From positions 36,746,297 through 36,810,296 of the forward strand of contig OY294068.1 in assembly GCA_958510875.1 (NCBI GenBank): 64,000 bases of DNA. Reading direction: 5' to 3'. Position numbers and translations under genes: made by a program. This document shows positions 1-11,451 of this stretch, one piece after another. The stretch comes from Endomychus coccineus (lineage: Eukaryota > Arthropoda > Insecta > Coleoptera > Endomychidae). The notes below the pieces were generated by a model, which saw only the letters and a list, made by a program, of their open reading frames with translations, ran no database searches and had not been told where the DNA came from. Positions within the stretch are counted from its first letter, which is position 1, and each line of letters starts with the position of its first letter.

Positions 1-704
1 ATAGAACTCGAGAGCTTCAGCGTATGTTTCGGAACCGAACTCCAAACATGAGAACAGTACTCCAGGACAGGTCGAATCTGTGCTTTGTAGATTATGAGGA
101 GCTGCTGAGATGTAAAGTTTTTGTGAGGTGGTCTCCGCACTGGATCCCACATGATCGTCCCATGAGAGTGTTGGTGGTGATCCCGAGCATCAATAAGACT
201 TTATTGGAATAGTTGTACCTAACATCATCATATCGGGGATCGTGAGATCTGCCTCTCTGGAGAAGACGGAAGGTTGACTTTTGGTTACATTATCAGATCC
301 CAATTTCAAAATCTTTCCCAGAGTTCCATAAATTTTTTCAATCTGTCTATTTCTGGCTTTTCTAGCTTCAAGAGGTGGTACAGGGCTCTAGATGAGACAG
401 CGATATGGAGTGCGAAGCTGTAGGCGGGACCGGCGGTCACTTGCAACAGAACGTAGATATGGAGCAGGAACAAAGTTGGTGCCAAGACAGATGCCTGTGA
501 AACACCAGCATCGATAGCCATTGTATCGAACGATATTCCATCAACCTCCACATGAAGTGATATATTTGATAGAAAACTCGCTAATATGTGGAATGAATCG
601 GATGATCTTGAAATGAATTCCGTAAACAAACAGAATGAGTTTGAATTCGTTCCGTTACAAGATTTCATTGGTTGAGAAGGTTCACAGACATAACCCTGTG
701 TCAT
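1..704 (-). pseudogene. Non-LTR retrotransposon RT remnant (Jockey-like family 1)
   Basis: Decayed reverse-transcriptase coding region read on the minus strand. The longest open piece (704 down to 306) carries an RT palm-like block, V-S-Q-A-S-V-L-A-P-T-L-F-L-L-H-I, equivalent to the usual G-V-P-Q-G-S-V-L-x-P-x-L-F-L-L-x-I-N-D-L of Jockey/CR1-type elements. The catalytic FADD/YADD motif is not recognisable. At about 60 down to 20, in another frame, there is YCSHVWSSVPK, the block found shortly before the C-terminus of these RTs. The piece is cut by the left window edge and broken by frameshifts, so it cannot make a protein. The same family recurs at 9841-11451, 17225-17920 and 54290-55180. The RT assignment is secure; the exact clade is inferred. 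Confidence 0.75.
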
Positions 705-1199
705 GTGATAACGCTCACAAGCGAAAATTTCCCGTTGACTTCAATCTATTTGGCAAACTATGTCCCAGGTAGTTTTGAAACAATTTGTTTCCAAGAATTC
801 GAATAATTTTTGTGAAGTTTGCAGAAAATACCAGATGGACAATCCTTCTAATAAGGGTAGTATAATACCATCTGTAGAACAAGGAATGTCCGCTGAATTC
901 GAAAGTCAGTGTGATGTCATCAACAAGAAGCTTGGAGAAAAGACATACCTTACGACAGAATCGTTTAGTTTTAATGGCACGTAGCCGGTACAGGTGATAA
1001 ATATTAGAAATATACAGAGTTTCAACTCTTTCTTGTAGGAAATTACATGTTACACCTGTTCCTAAGCTGTTCTCATATGATTTAATGGTATTTTTACCTG
1101 TAAATAAGCATGTATAAGAGTGTTCTAACTCAATGAAGTGCTTTTTGATTGCTTCTTACCGCGTTTCGTGTGTTACGTACAATAGTACGTTAATTACTC
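705..1199. other. Unassigned spacer
   Basis: AT-rich sequence. One 74-codon plus-strand ORF (760-984) contains a Cys-x-x-Cys pair (CEVCRKY) but I do not recognise a family and see no splice or promoter context. It may belong to the same degraded element as the THAP-like ORF that follows. Confidence 0.4.
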
Positions 1200-1529
1200 A
1201 TGCCAAATAAATGTTTCGCTCCTGGCTGCATGGGAAATTACAATAATGGGCGAAAAGTTCAAAAGTTAATTTCTCCGAAAGATAATGAAACACAGAAACA
1301 AAGAATATCGGCAGACCCTATGGAATATTTTATTGTAACAACAATAACAGAACAATATTCTAGTAGTGGTACAGTTGTAAGTATAGATTTTGTCAATTAT
1401 TTCGAAATTAGAACAAATTGGATCATGAACAATTTAAGTGTCATGTATCCCAATCCAGTTTATAATTCAAGACCATTATTTTATCTATTCAATCCGGTTC
1501 AGATTCGCAAATATATAAGGAATAATTGA
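1200..1529 (+). CDS. THAP-like zinc-finger fragment
   Basis: The ORF opens with ATG and MPNKCFAPGCMGNY, which resembles the start of insect THAP domains: C-x4-C at residues 5 and 10, then a basic stretch and a P-K-D block near residues 26-28, where THAP proteins have F-P-K-D before a conserved Trp. THAP domains are DNA-binding C2CH zinc fingers found in P-element transposases and cell-cycle regulators. Here the Trp is missing and the second C-x2-H pair is not seen within the ORF, so the finger would be incomplete. The last 55 residues show no family. The most likely reading is a decayed THAP or P-element first exon; a real short exon cannot be excluded. Confidence 0.45.
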   Translation: MPNKCFAPGCMGNYNNGRKVQKLISPKDNETQKQRISADPMEYFIVTTITEQYSSSGTVVSIDFVNYFEIRTNWIMNNLSVMYPNPVYNSRPLFYLFNPVQIRKYIRNN

Positions 1530-1689
1530 CTAGATTCAAAACCCAATCAAATTATGCAATATTCCAACTGTGACTCGGGAAACGAGGGTATTGTCTCATT
1601 TCATGTTTTAAAAAATGGATGAATTAGAACTAGATCAATTGCTTAAATTTGGATATTCTTTGGAATTTGGAACATGAAAATCTTAAAGT

Positions 1690-2150
1690 AGCCAATTATA
1701 GGCTGATTACGAATTTGACATCGGATTCATAAGCGAAAATCAACACGACACTCGAGAAATCATATTCAAAGGGAAGGAGAATTCATGATAAAATTTTCCT
1801 TGTTTTTCTGAAAAACGATGAATTTAAACCTTTCCGATGTAAAATTCGTAGTGAGCGATCAGAAAACCCTACGGTCGTTTCAACGGAGTTATACAGTTTT
1901 TCTTCTAGATCATCTTTGATTTTTCCGAAATTTTCGAAGCATATTTTCTTTGGCATTACTTTTAATTTTGGCAATTCAAAATTGAGATCGAAAAGATGAA
2001 CGTGAATCAAGAAAACACTCGAAAAATTTGGTTCAAAGGAAAAGAGAATTCTCGATAAAATTTTCAGATTTTTTCCAGAAAATGTATTTTTGAACATTTT
2101 GAATATCAAATTCGTAATCAGCGACCGAAAAAACCCTACAGTGCCTTATC
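1690..2150. repeat. Two diverged tandem copies, about 267 bp apart
   Basis: The block around 1780-1875 (GATAAAATTTTC, then CGTAGTGAGCGATCAGAAAA, then CCCTAC) reappears about 267 bp later at 2050-2140 with substitutions (GATAAAATTTTC, CGTAATCAGCGACCGAAAAA, CCCTAC). Flanking stretches with CACTCGA and TTCAAAG also correspond. No coding potential is evident. The surrounding 1530-2955 interval otherwise shows nothing I can name. Confidence 0.4.
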
Positions 2151-3535
2151 ACACTATAATTTTAATGACGTGGAAAGGATTTATTTCCACACTTTCTACA
2201 GTTTCCCACAAATTTTCCTGGTTTTTGCTATTCGAGATCGAAATATGCAACTGTTAACCTCTATCATCTAGAAAACGACAATCCCGTGAAAAATTAGGAA
2301 ATTTGCGTGAAAATTACCAAATTTCCCCGATTTTCCATCCATTGGAATGATTTTCCGGCAGACTTACCTCGGACGTTATCAGATACCAAAAAACCTGCTG
2401 GAACTAATTTTGGAGGGTTGATTTGAATTTTTTGATAAATTGAAAAGTATCTCATAAAGAGGGGTTGAAAATGGGCTTAATTTGATAATAGGAGTGAATT
2501 GGAGCGATTGCTATATTGCTCTAGTCAGGAATGACCTTCATTCTTTTTACGCTTTTGATGCAATGAAATCGTTTTCTATCGCAAAAAAATCACAGTTGAT
2601 TTGATTTGTATTCCAGATGGAATCAGTAAAGTTTCCAAGCTGCGTCTTGATATAATACACTCGCGAGAGGACGCTGTTATCTTCCAAGCCTTTTATTCTT
2701 CGACATTTAATTGAATGAAATTCTCCAAATTACGATCTATAATCATTATCTTTAATATGCTGATACAACTATGTACAATTGCCCAATCGATACCAGTTGT
2801 ATGGAGTATTCAACTAGAACTAGAGAAGTGATGAAAATCAACTCATGTAAGTGCGCAAATCATATTCTAATTACAAAATCTCAACAGGTATCAATGAACT
2901 TCATCTTCTCTTGTTTATAAAGATTTCTTTAATTTTGTAAAACAATAAATAATCTCAAAACAGCATGGTTTTATTAGAAAAAGGTCAATTGCGTTTAATC
3001 TAATGTGTTTCTCTGAATACCTGCATAACTATATGAACCAGCGGCTTCAGGTTGACGCCGTATATAGAGACTTCAGTAAAATTTTTGATCAGGATCATCA
3101 AATCTCATTTGGCAAGCTTGTTAAGGTTGGTATTGGCGGTACCCTCTTGCCATTGTTTGATCCATATTTACATAATAGATCGCAATATTTCGAGGTTCTA
3201 GGGCACAAGTCAATCTCATACACTCTAACTTCTGGTGTACCCCAAGGTTCTTACCTGGGACATCTATTATTCGTCCTCTACATTAAAATCATTGAGACTT
3301 GCTCCAATTTCATTAAGTTCTGACTATATGCCGATCATTTGAAAACGTTCCGAAAATTATGTCTCACGACGATTGCAACAGATTGTAAGCTGATCTCCTC
3401 AGGTTACAAAGTTACTGTCATAAAAACAAATTATATTCAAATTTAGACATATGTCACTCTATAATTTTCACCCGTAATGTTATTCCTATGGTGTATTCTT
3501 ATAAAATAGTGATATCCCGGAGAGATTCACCCTAA

Positions 3536-3744
3536 ATTAGGTAACCCACAATATTCAGTTTTCTAATGCCATAATAATGTTTAATGAATATAAACATATA
3601 ACATATTTTATATTGCATTATATAGCATAACAAATGATGAGGCAACAAGGTTCCGACCATGAGTGCTTGACATGAGTGTCAATGCCGGTACGTAGGTCAA
3701 CCCGCGCCGAGCTATGGCATACACTGTTATTAGAGGAGTAAGGC
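3536..3744. mobile_element. Insert of about 205 bp interrupting the RT
   Basis: Sequence between two RT pieces that is absent from the protein alignment. It contains an AT-rich left half and a GC-richer right half (CCGACCATGAGTGCTTGACA onward). The TTGACATGAGT string also occurs inside the MITE at 53591-54153, hinting at a related short element. I could not define terminal repeats or a target duplication, so the boundaries are approximate. Confidence 0.35.
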
Positions 3745-4040
3745 TTTCAAAGGTCTAGAAGTAATTTTTGAAACTGAGCTTTTATTCGATGTTCATATCG
3801 ATTCCCTAATATTCACTTCATATAAATTCCTAGGATACTTGTTTAGACAATGTGAACCTTTCACCAAACGTGAATCTATTATTAGCCCATATTTCACTTT
3901 CGTTTTCAGTAGATTGAATTTCGTATTTAACCTACATGAACCGGATTGAAAGAATTTAAAGCAGGTTCCTCAAATTTGTCGCATATAGAAAAAAATGAAA
4001 CGTGTGGCACTCGGGGACTGCCGCGGTAAAGCTATTGCAT

Positions 4041-4330
4041 AGCACTACGCCACTGGAAAAAGTTGGGCAAAAAATCATCCACTACCCGTTCAAAATCTTC
4101 ACGAATTATGAGTTAAAAAAATGTTTGATCGCATAGAACATAGCTTGCTATGAGTAGGAAATGTTCGCAAAAGATGTTTTCTGTACGATAAACAGTTCCG
4201 GAGATATTTGCAAAAAACGAAATTTTTGTTTCAATTTCAACATCCTGTATCTCAAAAACTAAGAGTCTGCATATATGTTAATATGAACTTTTTTCCTCAA
4301 AATCAAATTTTCTATCGACTGTTGAACATA
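4041..4330 (+). repeat. Single arm of the fold-back family found at 30558-31476
   Basis: From CCACTGGAAAAAGTTGGGCA to ATCGACTGTTGAA this matches the right arm of the fold-back at 30558-31476 (CCAGTGGCGTAGAAGTTGGG ... ATCGACTGTTGAAG) and, less well, that at 15019-15957. Shared landmarks in order are CACTACCC, ATCTTCAC, AACATAGCTT, GTACGATAAAC and GGAGATATT. The terminal TA-flanked end is missing, so this is a truncated solo arm. Confidence 0.7.
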
Positions 4331-4415
4331 TAGTGTAGTACCAAAAGACGCCACGTAGGGGAAACGTAAAAGGCGTCACGTAAGAGTATCATCTTGATCT
4401 CTATGAAGAGTATTC

Positions 4416-4474
4416 TGTCACAAGCATAGATAACTCTACTACCGGTATGTAGTAGATGGTTATCTATGGTGACA
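4416..4474. other. Imperfect palindrome / hairpin
   Basis: TGTCAC, ATAGATAAC and CTACTAC on the left pair with GTAGTAG, GTTATCTAT and GTGACA on the right around a 6-base centre (CGGTAT). This gives a stem of roughly 24 pairs with small bulges. No coding function is evident. It may be the core of a small inverted-repeat element or a transcript structure. Confidence 0.6.
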
Positions 4475-5211
4475 GTTACTTGCAAACACAATTTTATACG
4501 AAAGTTTTAACGTTCAGATCTCGATAACGCTTCCGGCTCCGGGATTTTCACGTGGCCTATCGAAATAAGAAGGTTCGAATTGTATAAAAACACAATTGCA
4601 TGAACGCCAGACGTCTTATGTAATCAGCTACGAACGCAAACATTTTGACATATGCCTCCAGGAGCTCGCTGCACGTAAGTTGGAGTTTATACATATTACC
4701 TCTATTTTGTTAATTTGGGGCCGTTTCGAACACCGTGCGGCCGGCGCCAGTTGTAATAAAGTATTTTGGGCTATAGGCCGCTAGCTTTTACCCGCTTTCG
4801 GCATATTTAAGTAGCTAGAAAATTCCCTTTCATACGTGGCACGTCAGTTGCTAGTAGGTGACAGCTGAGAATACCTAAAACTGTTTTAATTAAACTTTCC
4901 TATTTAATCGACATGGACTACGCTGTTTAGTTGGCCCCGTTCATAAACTAACGACATGGAGCGAAAAGTCTTCGTTAAGACGTTCTATGTACCGTAAATT
5001 TGCAATTTTCTAACTCGCGAGCTACGCGCTTCTCACGTGAACGTCATTCGATTTATCGAAAATTAACCAATTCAAAACAGTTTTCGACCCAGTTTGGGGC
5101 TATCACGACCTTTTAAAAGGCTCAAAGTTAACATTTCGAAACATTTCGACAATTTTAAGCTCGGCCGAGCTACATGGTAGGCGGAATAGTGGGTGTCAGG
5201 ATATTTCGTTA

Positions 5212-5280
5212 AGCTATTTCCGTTACGGTATTTGTTTTTTGTTTTAAGCTATTTCCGTTACGGCATTTCTGTTTTGTTTT
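5212..5280 (+). repeat. Short tandem duplication
   Basis: TTAAGCTATTTCCGTTACGG occurs twice, about 36 bp apart, each time followed by a T-rich run with TGTTTT. Part of the composite insertion. Confidence 0.7.
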
Positions 5281-5735
5281 TTTTTCTTGATTTGGTCATC
5301 GCGCTCAAAGCCCGCGATAAAAGCTATATGCAATAGCTTAATAATACACCATTCTTGACAATGACTACTCAACTATTTCGAAGAAAATTTGGATAAGTTA
5401 TACTTTTCGATTGGCGAAATATAATGAACTCTACTACTCTGTATAAACTACAAAATAATTATGTAGATGCACCCGAACTTTTGTCGCGTATTTGTTTCAA
5501 TGTTTGTAACAGACATTTTAGACGAAACATTCTATACGCCTTACCGTTGTGTAGAGCCTATTCATCTCTTACCTCACCCCTGGACACAATGTTATGTTCA
5601 TTCAATGTATATGTGTCTATTTCAATATTAAGAGGAGATTAAGAAATGTTTCAGAAAGTAGGATATAAATGTTGCGCATAAACTTACTATATGAGTTGAG
5701 AAATATTTTTCAAATCTGAAACCTTCAATACCTGA

Positions 5736-6240
5736 AGATGAACAAAACAGTATACAAATTGAATTGTTCAGATTGCGATGAGACTTATACAGGAATCTCT
5801 GAACAATATTTACAAAAGAGAATGTATGGCCATAAGTATAGCACATAATAATAATATAATAATAATAAGTTTATTCATTAAATACAGATAGTACAGTGGG
5901 TATATAAATTTTAGATAAAATAGACCAATTGTAATAAAGATTATAAATACTATGATAGAAAAATATAATGAACTTATGAAGCCCCATGAAGGATAAAGCT
6001 TGTTTAAGGGTTTAGAGTACATGAAACAAAAACTTAGAAAATTCCACCGCCCTTGCTAAGCACTCCTTTGATTATAACCATCAATTCGATTACAATAATG
6101 TTAATATTTTAACTAAGGAAACCAATTATTATGAAAGATCTATTCTAGAGATGATTCACATAAAACGTGAATCCAAGTCTGTAAATTATAGAACGGATAT
6201 TCAATAATTAAGTCAGTTTAATACTGATTTAATCAATTGA
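5736..6240 (+). pseudogene. Penelope-like element, GIY-YIG endonuclease region, interrupted
   Basis: The reading KMNKTVYKLNCSDCDETYTG followed by ISEQYLQKRMYGHKYST matches the C-terminal GIY-YIG nuclease of Penelope-like elements: a C-x2-C knuckle, then D-x-x-Y-x-G, then R-M-Y-G-H. After an insertion (5846-6022) the domain resumes with KQKLRK, a Phe-Asp-Tyr block and ERSILEMIHIKRE, containing the conserved downstream Glu. A one-base frameshift follows KQKLRK. In intact elements this nuclease nicks target DNA for reverse transcription. A second copy without the interruption lies at 29690-30060. Confidence 0.75.
5846..6022 (-). mobile_element. 3' end of a non-LTR retrotransposon inside the Penelope-like copy
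   Basis: The uninterrupted relative at about 29853-29880 runs from GCCATAAGTATAGTAC straight into AGAAACAAAAACTTAG. Here about 175 bp separate those two parts. The insert begins on the plus strand with (ATA)n and AAGTTTATTCATTAAAT; read on the minus strand it ends in AATAAACTT followed by (ATT)n, as expected for a 5'-truncated CR1/Jockey-type 3' UTR with a microsatellite tail. A short ACAT near both junctions could be the target duplication. Confidence 0.65.
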
Positions 6241-6716
6241 AAAATCCTTGCAAATTCCTACATGCGTCTTTATAATGTGTAAAGTATATCTTAGGTGGAA
6301 TGCTGAAATAGCAATAATTCTAATAAGGTCTGACACAACCTTTTTCTATTAGCTCATAAATCTTCAACATCTGGTTCGAAAGTGAATATTCGAGCGTTAT
6401 ATCTTTGGTTCAGTCCTTCAGTCGTATTACTTCTAACTTCATACGAAAATTGCTAAGCAGTGGATTCTTGATTCATATACTCGAAACATTAAAGTGTTAC
6501 AATTTCGATTACTCGTGTTTTTGCTCGTTTCGGCGAAGTAGGCTTTCTTAGTCGGAATTAGTGCTATAAGGACGCATTGTCAATTAGTTTCAAGAAATCA
6601 CGTTTCAGACATTAATACGTCTTCTGATGATGGCCATGAGACCGAAACGTACGTAAAGACGAAAATAATAAGCATATGTGTTAGTGTGACCTATTTCCTG
6701 AAAATTCATATATAAT
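6240..6716 (+). mobile_element. Penelope-like element 3' region
   Basis: Non-coding sequence downstream of the nuclease, colinear with 30061-30557: shared landmarks TGCGTCTTTATAATGT, GTGGATT..TTGATTCATATACT, CTTCTGATGATGG, GAGACCGAAACGTACGTAAA and GTGTGACCTATTTCC. It ends at ATTCATATATAATGTG without a fold-back insertion and then diverges. Confidence 0.7.
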
Positions 6717-7694
6717 GTGTCTATTTCGGTTATTGATTGTTTCAAAAATTCTTTAGTCTCTATATAAATAAAGTTAAAATCAAACTTCGTCACTGAGTAA
6801 TTGAATATTTCTTTCATTTCTGTATAATGTTGTTATGGTTATATTAGGATTCTTGTCATTTTTCTTTATGTCTATTCTATAGAAGTAGTCATTAGTCATT
6901 ACAATTTAATTTTGAGGTAATTTTATACTATATAGTTTTATTTTTCTCAATGTGATATTCGACTTAATGCAGCGGGATTTTTTTTGGGCCTTTCCCTATG
7001 TATACCCCAAATATATATGAATGAATGAATAAATAATCGATTCCACCTGTATGAAATATTCAACTAAATCAGTATTGAGATTAATTTCATCCAAATACAC
7101 AATTCACATTTCATGAACGAAATCTTAGCGCAAGCATCAACAAAATTTAGCTTCTTGAACTGAGCGTTAATTGGATTCGTGTATGGTATTTCTTTCCTGA
7201 TTACTAATTGCATTAGAAAGCTACATCTAGAGCAGAAAACGTGACGCGAAAGTGAGAGGATTTATCGCAGATGTGGATCTCTACGATGTGGACATTCCAC
7301 TAATCCCCATCAGCTTCGTTATTGCGAGACTAATCAATTGGAGGGTGGATTAGTTGAGTTATTTTTGCTCCCTCGCTCAAGCTTTCTTTGAAATACATTA
7401 CCCGCATACAATAATGACGATCAATCATTATTATTTGTTCTTATTTATAAACGGCCATATCGGTTACTTTCGCCATGTTAGAGTCAGTATAAACTAATAT
7501 AATCTTCATCGATTCCTCTTCTGACAGTTTGCTACTTCATCCAATAGATATTAGTCAATGCTCTCGGTCTGCCATCACTTCGAACTGATCACATCCATTT
7601 TTCTGATATTAGCCAAATGTACCTATACCCCTGTACTTTCGAAAAAACGAGAAAATGTCTGCTGTTGCAATGAAACAATACTAACAGTGTCAAC
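6717..7694. other. Unassigned spacer
   Basis: AT-rich, only short ORFs, no terminal repeats or motifs that I can support. Confidence 0.5.
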
Positions 7695-8857
7695 AGAGTT
7701 CATAGGCTGGCATGCTTAGGAGTAACAGATGCAATGTCGACCACCTCAACGGCTGCGATGGAGGAGCTGTTGGGGTTGGAGCCACTGTACCTCACCGTTC
7801 AGGCAGAGGTCATAAAGGGAGCGTATCGCTTCTATCTTATCGGCCGAAGAAAGGCTGACCAAAAATGCCGAAGCATCCTCGTATTGCTCGGATCACCTGG
7901 GTTATTGGGGATGAGATCCGACAGAATCAAGGTTCATAGCACTCCCGTGCCTTTCCTGATTCGAACCATGAATGGACGGAAGAACTCTGGGGAAGTCATC
8001 ATATGATACCAGGGGATTATATGATACCGAAAGCACCAAGATGGAAAAAAGTACGGGTGCTGGAATAGCCTAGAAAGAGGACCAAGGGGAAAGAATTTCT
8101 TTCAACCTAGGGACTTTTGCGACAGAATTCCAAGCAAAAATAGCTGCAATTACAACATGTGCTCGAATCATGAGGGAGAGAGCCTATGAGTATAGACAAA
8201 TCACAGTCATTGTGAGCAAACATGACAGTGCTTAAGGCACTGGAGTCATACACAATCACCTCACAATTTGTACTTGATTGTTATGAAGAACTAATGGAAC
8301 TATTGATGAACCCCAATAGAGTGACACTCGTGTGTGTGTCTGATGGAACCAAACGATAGGGAACTGAAACTGTAGTCGCACTCGCTAAAGCGGGGGCGTA
8401 AAAACCACTGATTGGACCAGAGCCAACCTGTGGCATTTCTGATGCCACAGCGGAATCTGTAATCCAAAAAAGGCTCGAGATAGAGCACCATGCATACTGG
8501 AGAGAACTGTCTCGTATGTCGCACCCCAAGCGACTGATGGGATATCTCCAGCAGCAGCGAGTGAAAAATCTGCTGACGTTTAGCAGACAAGAAATACGGA
8601 ATCTTGTTGCATTCCTGACTGGACATGCCCCATGCAACAAGCACCTCTACATGATGAATCTGTTGGATCAGCCCACTTGCAGAGGTTGCGACGTGGAAGA
8701 TGAGACACCCATGCATGTGCTGTGTCAGTGCTCATCATACGCGGTTGGTCGTCGGACATACCTCGGAGACGATAAAACTACACCCGAGGAAATCAGAAGT
8801 ATCCCCTATATCAGGCTACTTAAATTTATAGAATACACCGGACCGATGAGGAGGTAG
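7695..8857 (+). pseudogene. RNase H-bearing non-LTR retrotransposon (I/R1-like), 3' coding part
   Basis: The reading RLACLGVTDAM continues into AAMEELLGLEPLYLTVQAEV, the conserved segment after the RT domain in I/R1-type elements. It is followed by RNase H-like blocks in shifting frames (FQAKIAAITTCARIMRERAY around 8120-8190, and a degraded VPGHSG-like region near 8330-8400). The last 113-codon ORF (8516-8857) carries LVAFLTGHAPCNKHL and a C-terminal zinc knuckle, TCRGCDVEDETPMHVLCQC (C-x2-C-x8-H-x3-C). These elements copy themselves by target-primed reverse transcription. Multiple stops make this copy dead. The GC-rich tract after it (about 8860-9010, with GGTCTTAGTCGGTAGGAATC) is probably its 3' UTR. 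Same superfamily as 27798-28411, 50458-52548 and 61850-62700. Confidence 0.75.
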
Positions 8858-9840
8858 CAACATGTGAGGGCACAATAGGACGATAGTGACCGCAGTGCAG
8901 TGGGGCTCCTCTTGTGATGGAGAACAAACCTCACGGAGGAGGGGTCTTAGTCGGTAGGAATCCGGCACAGCCGGGGGCACGGGCACTCGAGGCGTCTATG
9001 CAAGATTCAACCTCCTCTACGCAAAAAAGGAGAACACTGTTAATAACTGGTTCTCAAGGTTGAACGATGACAACACGTCTATGAGTTCCAGACAGCTGTT
9101 TTGCTTTTCTCAAGAGCTCATCAGTGGAAGAAGCTAGCATATGAAGTCAGTGATCAACCATACCCGGCGGAGGTGTTACTACCATATTCGGAAATGTTTG
9201 GAGAACCAAAGTGTTCCAACACCATCTACCGGGTAGCGTGTGATTCTAACATCAAATGTATTTGTATTCACTTTAGAAGGTGACAATAGTGTTAATGATC
9301 TAACTACTAGATACTCCAGAATAAAAATTACAGATAAAATAAAAAATCCAAAGAAGATATATTCACCTGACCGATCTAAGATTTACAGGAGCAGTCATAT
9401 TTGGTAATAGTCATAGTTTGGACATCACTTATGAACTGACTTATCATATATTATGCCAAAATTGGCATTCACATGAGCAATTGGTACTAAAAAGACATAA
9501 TAACCATTCTGAGAATAAAGAATCAGCATTGAACTGAAATACCGAAGTTGTCAGAGTGGAAATCTGTGAAGTGTCCTTCTGAACGGAGCACACCTGGTTG
9601 AAACTAGGAATTGCAATTCAGATATGCACCAGACTAAATAGGGCATAAGTTTGTATGCAATTGAATATATTCAAAATTGCAACCTTTGGTCCTTATTTTG
9701 GTGTCTATTGCAATTAATATATAAGTTGCAATAAGATCAAAGCTCATCGAATGCCCGAATGGCTCCAGTTCATTGTTGGTTTTTGCCAAAGCAAATGATA
9801 GAAATTTCATTTCCCTTCTCTAAATAACCTTTTAGTTGGA
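8858..9840. other. Probable retroelement 3' UTR, then unassigned sequence
   Basis: 8860-9010 is unusually GC-rich for the window and follows the retroelement stop codon. From about 9060 the sequence is AT-rich with a 60-codon ORF (9101-9283) of no recognised family. Nothing else supported. Confidence 0.4.
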
Positions 9841-11451
9841 ATGTTTGCAAATTCCACTTTGGATCCACAAACGAAGGACCCTTCTAATATTGCTGCCATC
9901 GATAGTCATATGCCCGAAATTGTCTTTTGTCAGGGCACAATTAAGCGCATTCTACTTGATCTCAATACTGAAAATGCTATGAGTCTAGCCAAAATTCCAT
10001 CTGTCGTTCTCAAGGAAGGTGTGCCGGAATAATTCACCAGTTTTCTGCACGTTGGTAATCCTTCCATATAAACTTGGTGTATTTTCTTCCAACTGGTAGA
10101 CAGCTAGTATCCAATCAATTCCAGAAAAAAAAGGAAACAAAACGCTCCCTGAAAATTATAGATCCATTGCACTATCATCTGTGTTCTCTGAAGTGATGGA
10201 GGGAGTTATCAACATCCAAGTCATCCGATAACTAGAAAGTTCCAAAATCATGATGAATAACCGGCAATATGGCTTTCGTCAGCAGAGATCAACAGGGAAT
10301 TTGTTGCTTACGTAGCTTATGTATCATAGAAACCTATTGGAGAATATGGAGAATCTCTACCTGCAGCATTGTAAATCCCAAAACATTTGACCGAGTCTGG
10401 CACTAAGGGCTTTTTGAGATACTTCCGTCATATGGTTTTGCCGCCTCAACTTACTAGCGAGTTTTTCTTCTGGTTAGATCACTCCTTGTGAAGGTTGATG
10501 AAGTACCCTCCGATACAATGGCTAATAACTCTAGTGTTCCACAAGGATCTGCCTCAGGCCAACTTTGCTCCACATCAACGATCTGTTGGAGTTGACAACC
10601 TGTCATGTACATAGCCGAGCAGATACATTCCATACAGATCTCTCATCTAGTGATCCAATGAAGTCAGAGGAGCGAGACAGAAATAGGTGGACGTAATCAA
10701 TAGAGATCGGAAAATGATTTCGAAATGGCGATCTGATAATCTAGTAGAGTTTAATGTAACCAAAGTTTGTGTCTTATACAGAAAAGTTATCTCACAATCC
10801 CTTATAATGATAATGGCAGGTACAACTATCCCTATGAAGCCTTCCGCATCCATGCCCGGAATCCTCACCAACAGCACCTTCTCATGGGATTATCATGTGA
10901 GGTCCATTCATTGCGAGAACTACTTCACAAAAACAAGGTTTTCTATTTCGTGGCAAGAGCTACTTTACTTCCTAGCAGCTCATCATAATCTGCAGAGCAC
11001 AGATTCGACCTATTCTGGAGTACTGTTCATATGTGTGGAATTCCCCTCTCGAACATAGGCTGAAGCTCTTGGATCCTATTAGATTGATTAATGATGTAAC
11101 ATTTCGGAATTAATTGAACTCTCTAGAACATCGTAGAAAGGTGGGCGATCTCTCCCTTTTCAATAGAAATTTACGTGATTGGTGTTCTTCAGAAATCTCG
11201 TCTGTTATTCCACCTCGTGTGATTCCAGGCAGACCCACTACTCGAGCTTCCTATCGAACTCCAGACCTGCCGAGCTTTATCCTATCAGACTTCAATTTCT
11301 ATCGAACGGCGAAGTTGTGGAAGTTAACTCTTTGTCTAGTGAGAGATTCACTTATGCCTATAATCTCCAAACTTTTGAGAAAAATTTGAATGCTTATCTC
11401 CTTTCCCAACATTCCAGCGCTGGCTCACATGATGTTCTTCGAATGTTATGA
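9841..11451 (+). pseudogene. Jockey-like non-LTR retrotransposon, family 1, decayed
   Basis: Colinear RT motifs in several frames. AAIDSHMPEIVFCQGTIKRI then LLDLNTENAMSLAKIPSVV marks the linker before RT. NYRSIALSSVFSEVMEG (about 10156) and RQYGFRQQRSTGNLL (about 10260) are RT fingers. SSVPQGSASG and LHINDLLELT (about 10530-10600) are palm. SLEHRRKVGDLSLFNR with CSSEISSVIPPR (from 11115) is the C-terminal region, ending AYLLSQHSSAGSHDVLRML. The FADD motif is unreadable. Stops and frameshifts show it is inactive. The C-terminal block matches 17580-17720 and 54500-54625 closely, so these are copies of one family. Confidence 0.78.

Larger units (their letters stand above)
3990..5400. mobile_element. 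Composite insertion of about 1.4 kb in the RT
   Basis: Separates RT piece 2 from piece 3. The left side has GGCACTCGGGGACTGCCGCG followed by AAGCTATTGCATAG (about 4032-4045), and the right side has GCAATAGCTTA preceded by CCCGCGATAAAAGCTATAT (about 5313-5342), so AAGCTATTGCATA occurs at both ends in opposite orientation. Inside lie a fold-back arm (4041-4330), a strong hairpin (4416-4474), a generally more GC-balanced core than the surroundings, and a short tandem repeat (5212-5280). No transposase or RT is visible. Class unknown. Confidence 0.4.
2960..5642 (+). pseudogene. Non-LTR RT, split by two insertions (Jockey/CR1-like family 2)
   Basis: Three colinear pieces of one reverse transcriptase. 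Piece 1 (2960-3535) has QHGFIRKRS, then VDAVYRDFSKIFDQDHQ, LTSGVPQGSYLG and a palm region whose YADD motif is blurred (TATGCCGATCAT near 3329). Piece 2 (3745-3985) continues after an interruption with GLEVIFETELLFDVHIDS, matching the R-D-L-G-V-x-F-D block, then a decayed E-Y-C-S-V-I-W region. Piece 3 (5424-5642) is the C-terminal segment with LYKLQNNYVDAPELLSRI. Stops and frameshifts occur throughout. The order and spacing of motifs show that roughly 205 bp and 1.4 kb of unrelated sequence were inserted. Related copies: 33034-35490 and 57115-58275. Confidence 0.75.
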
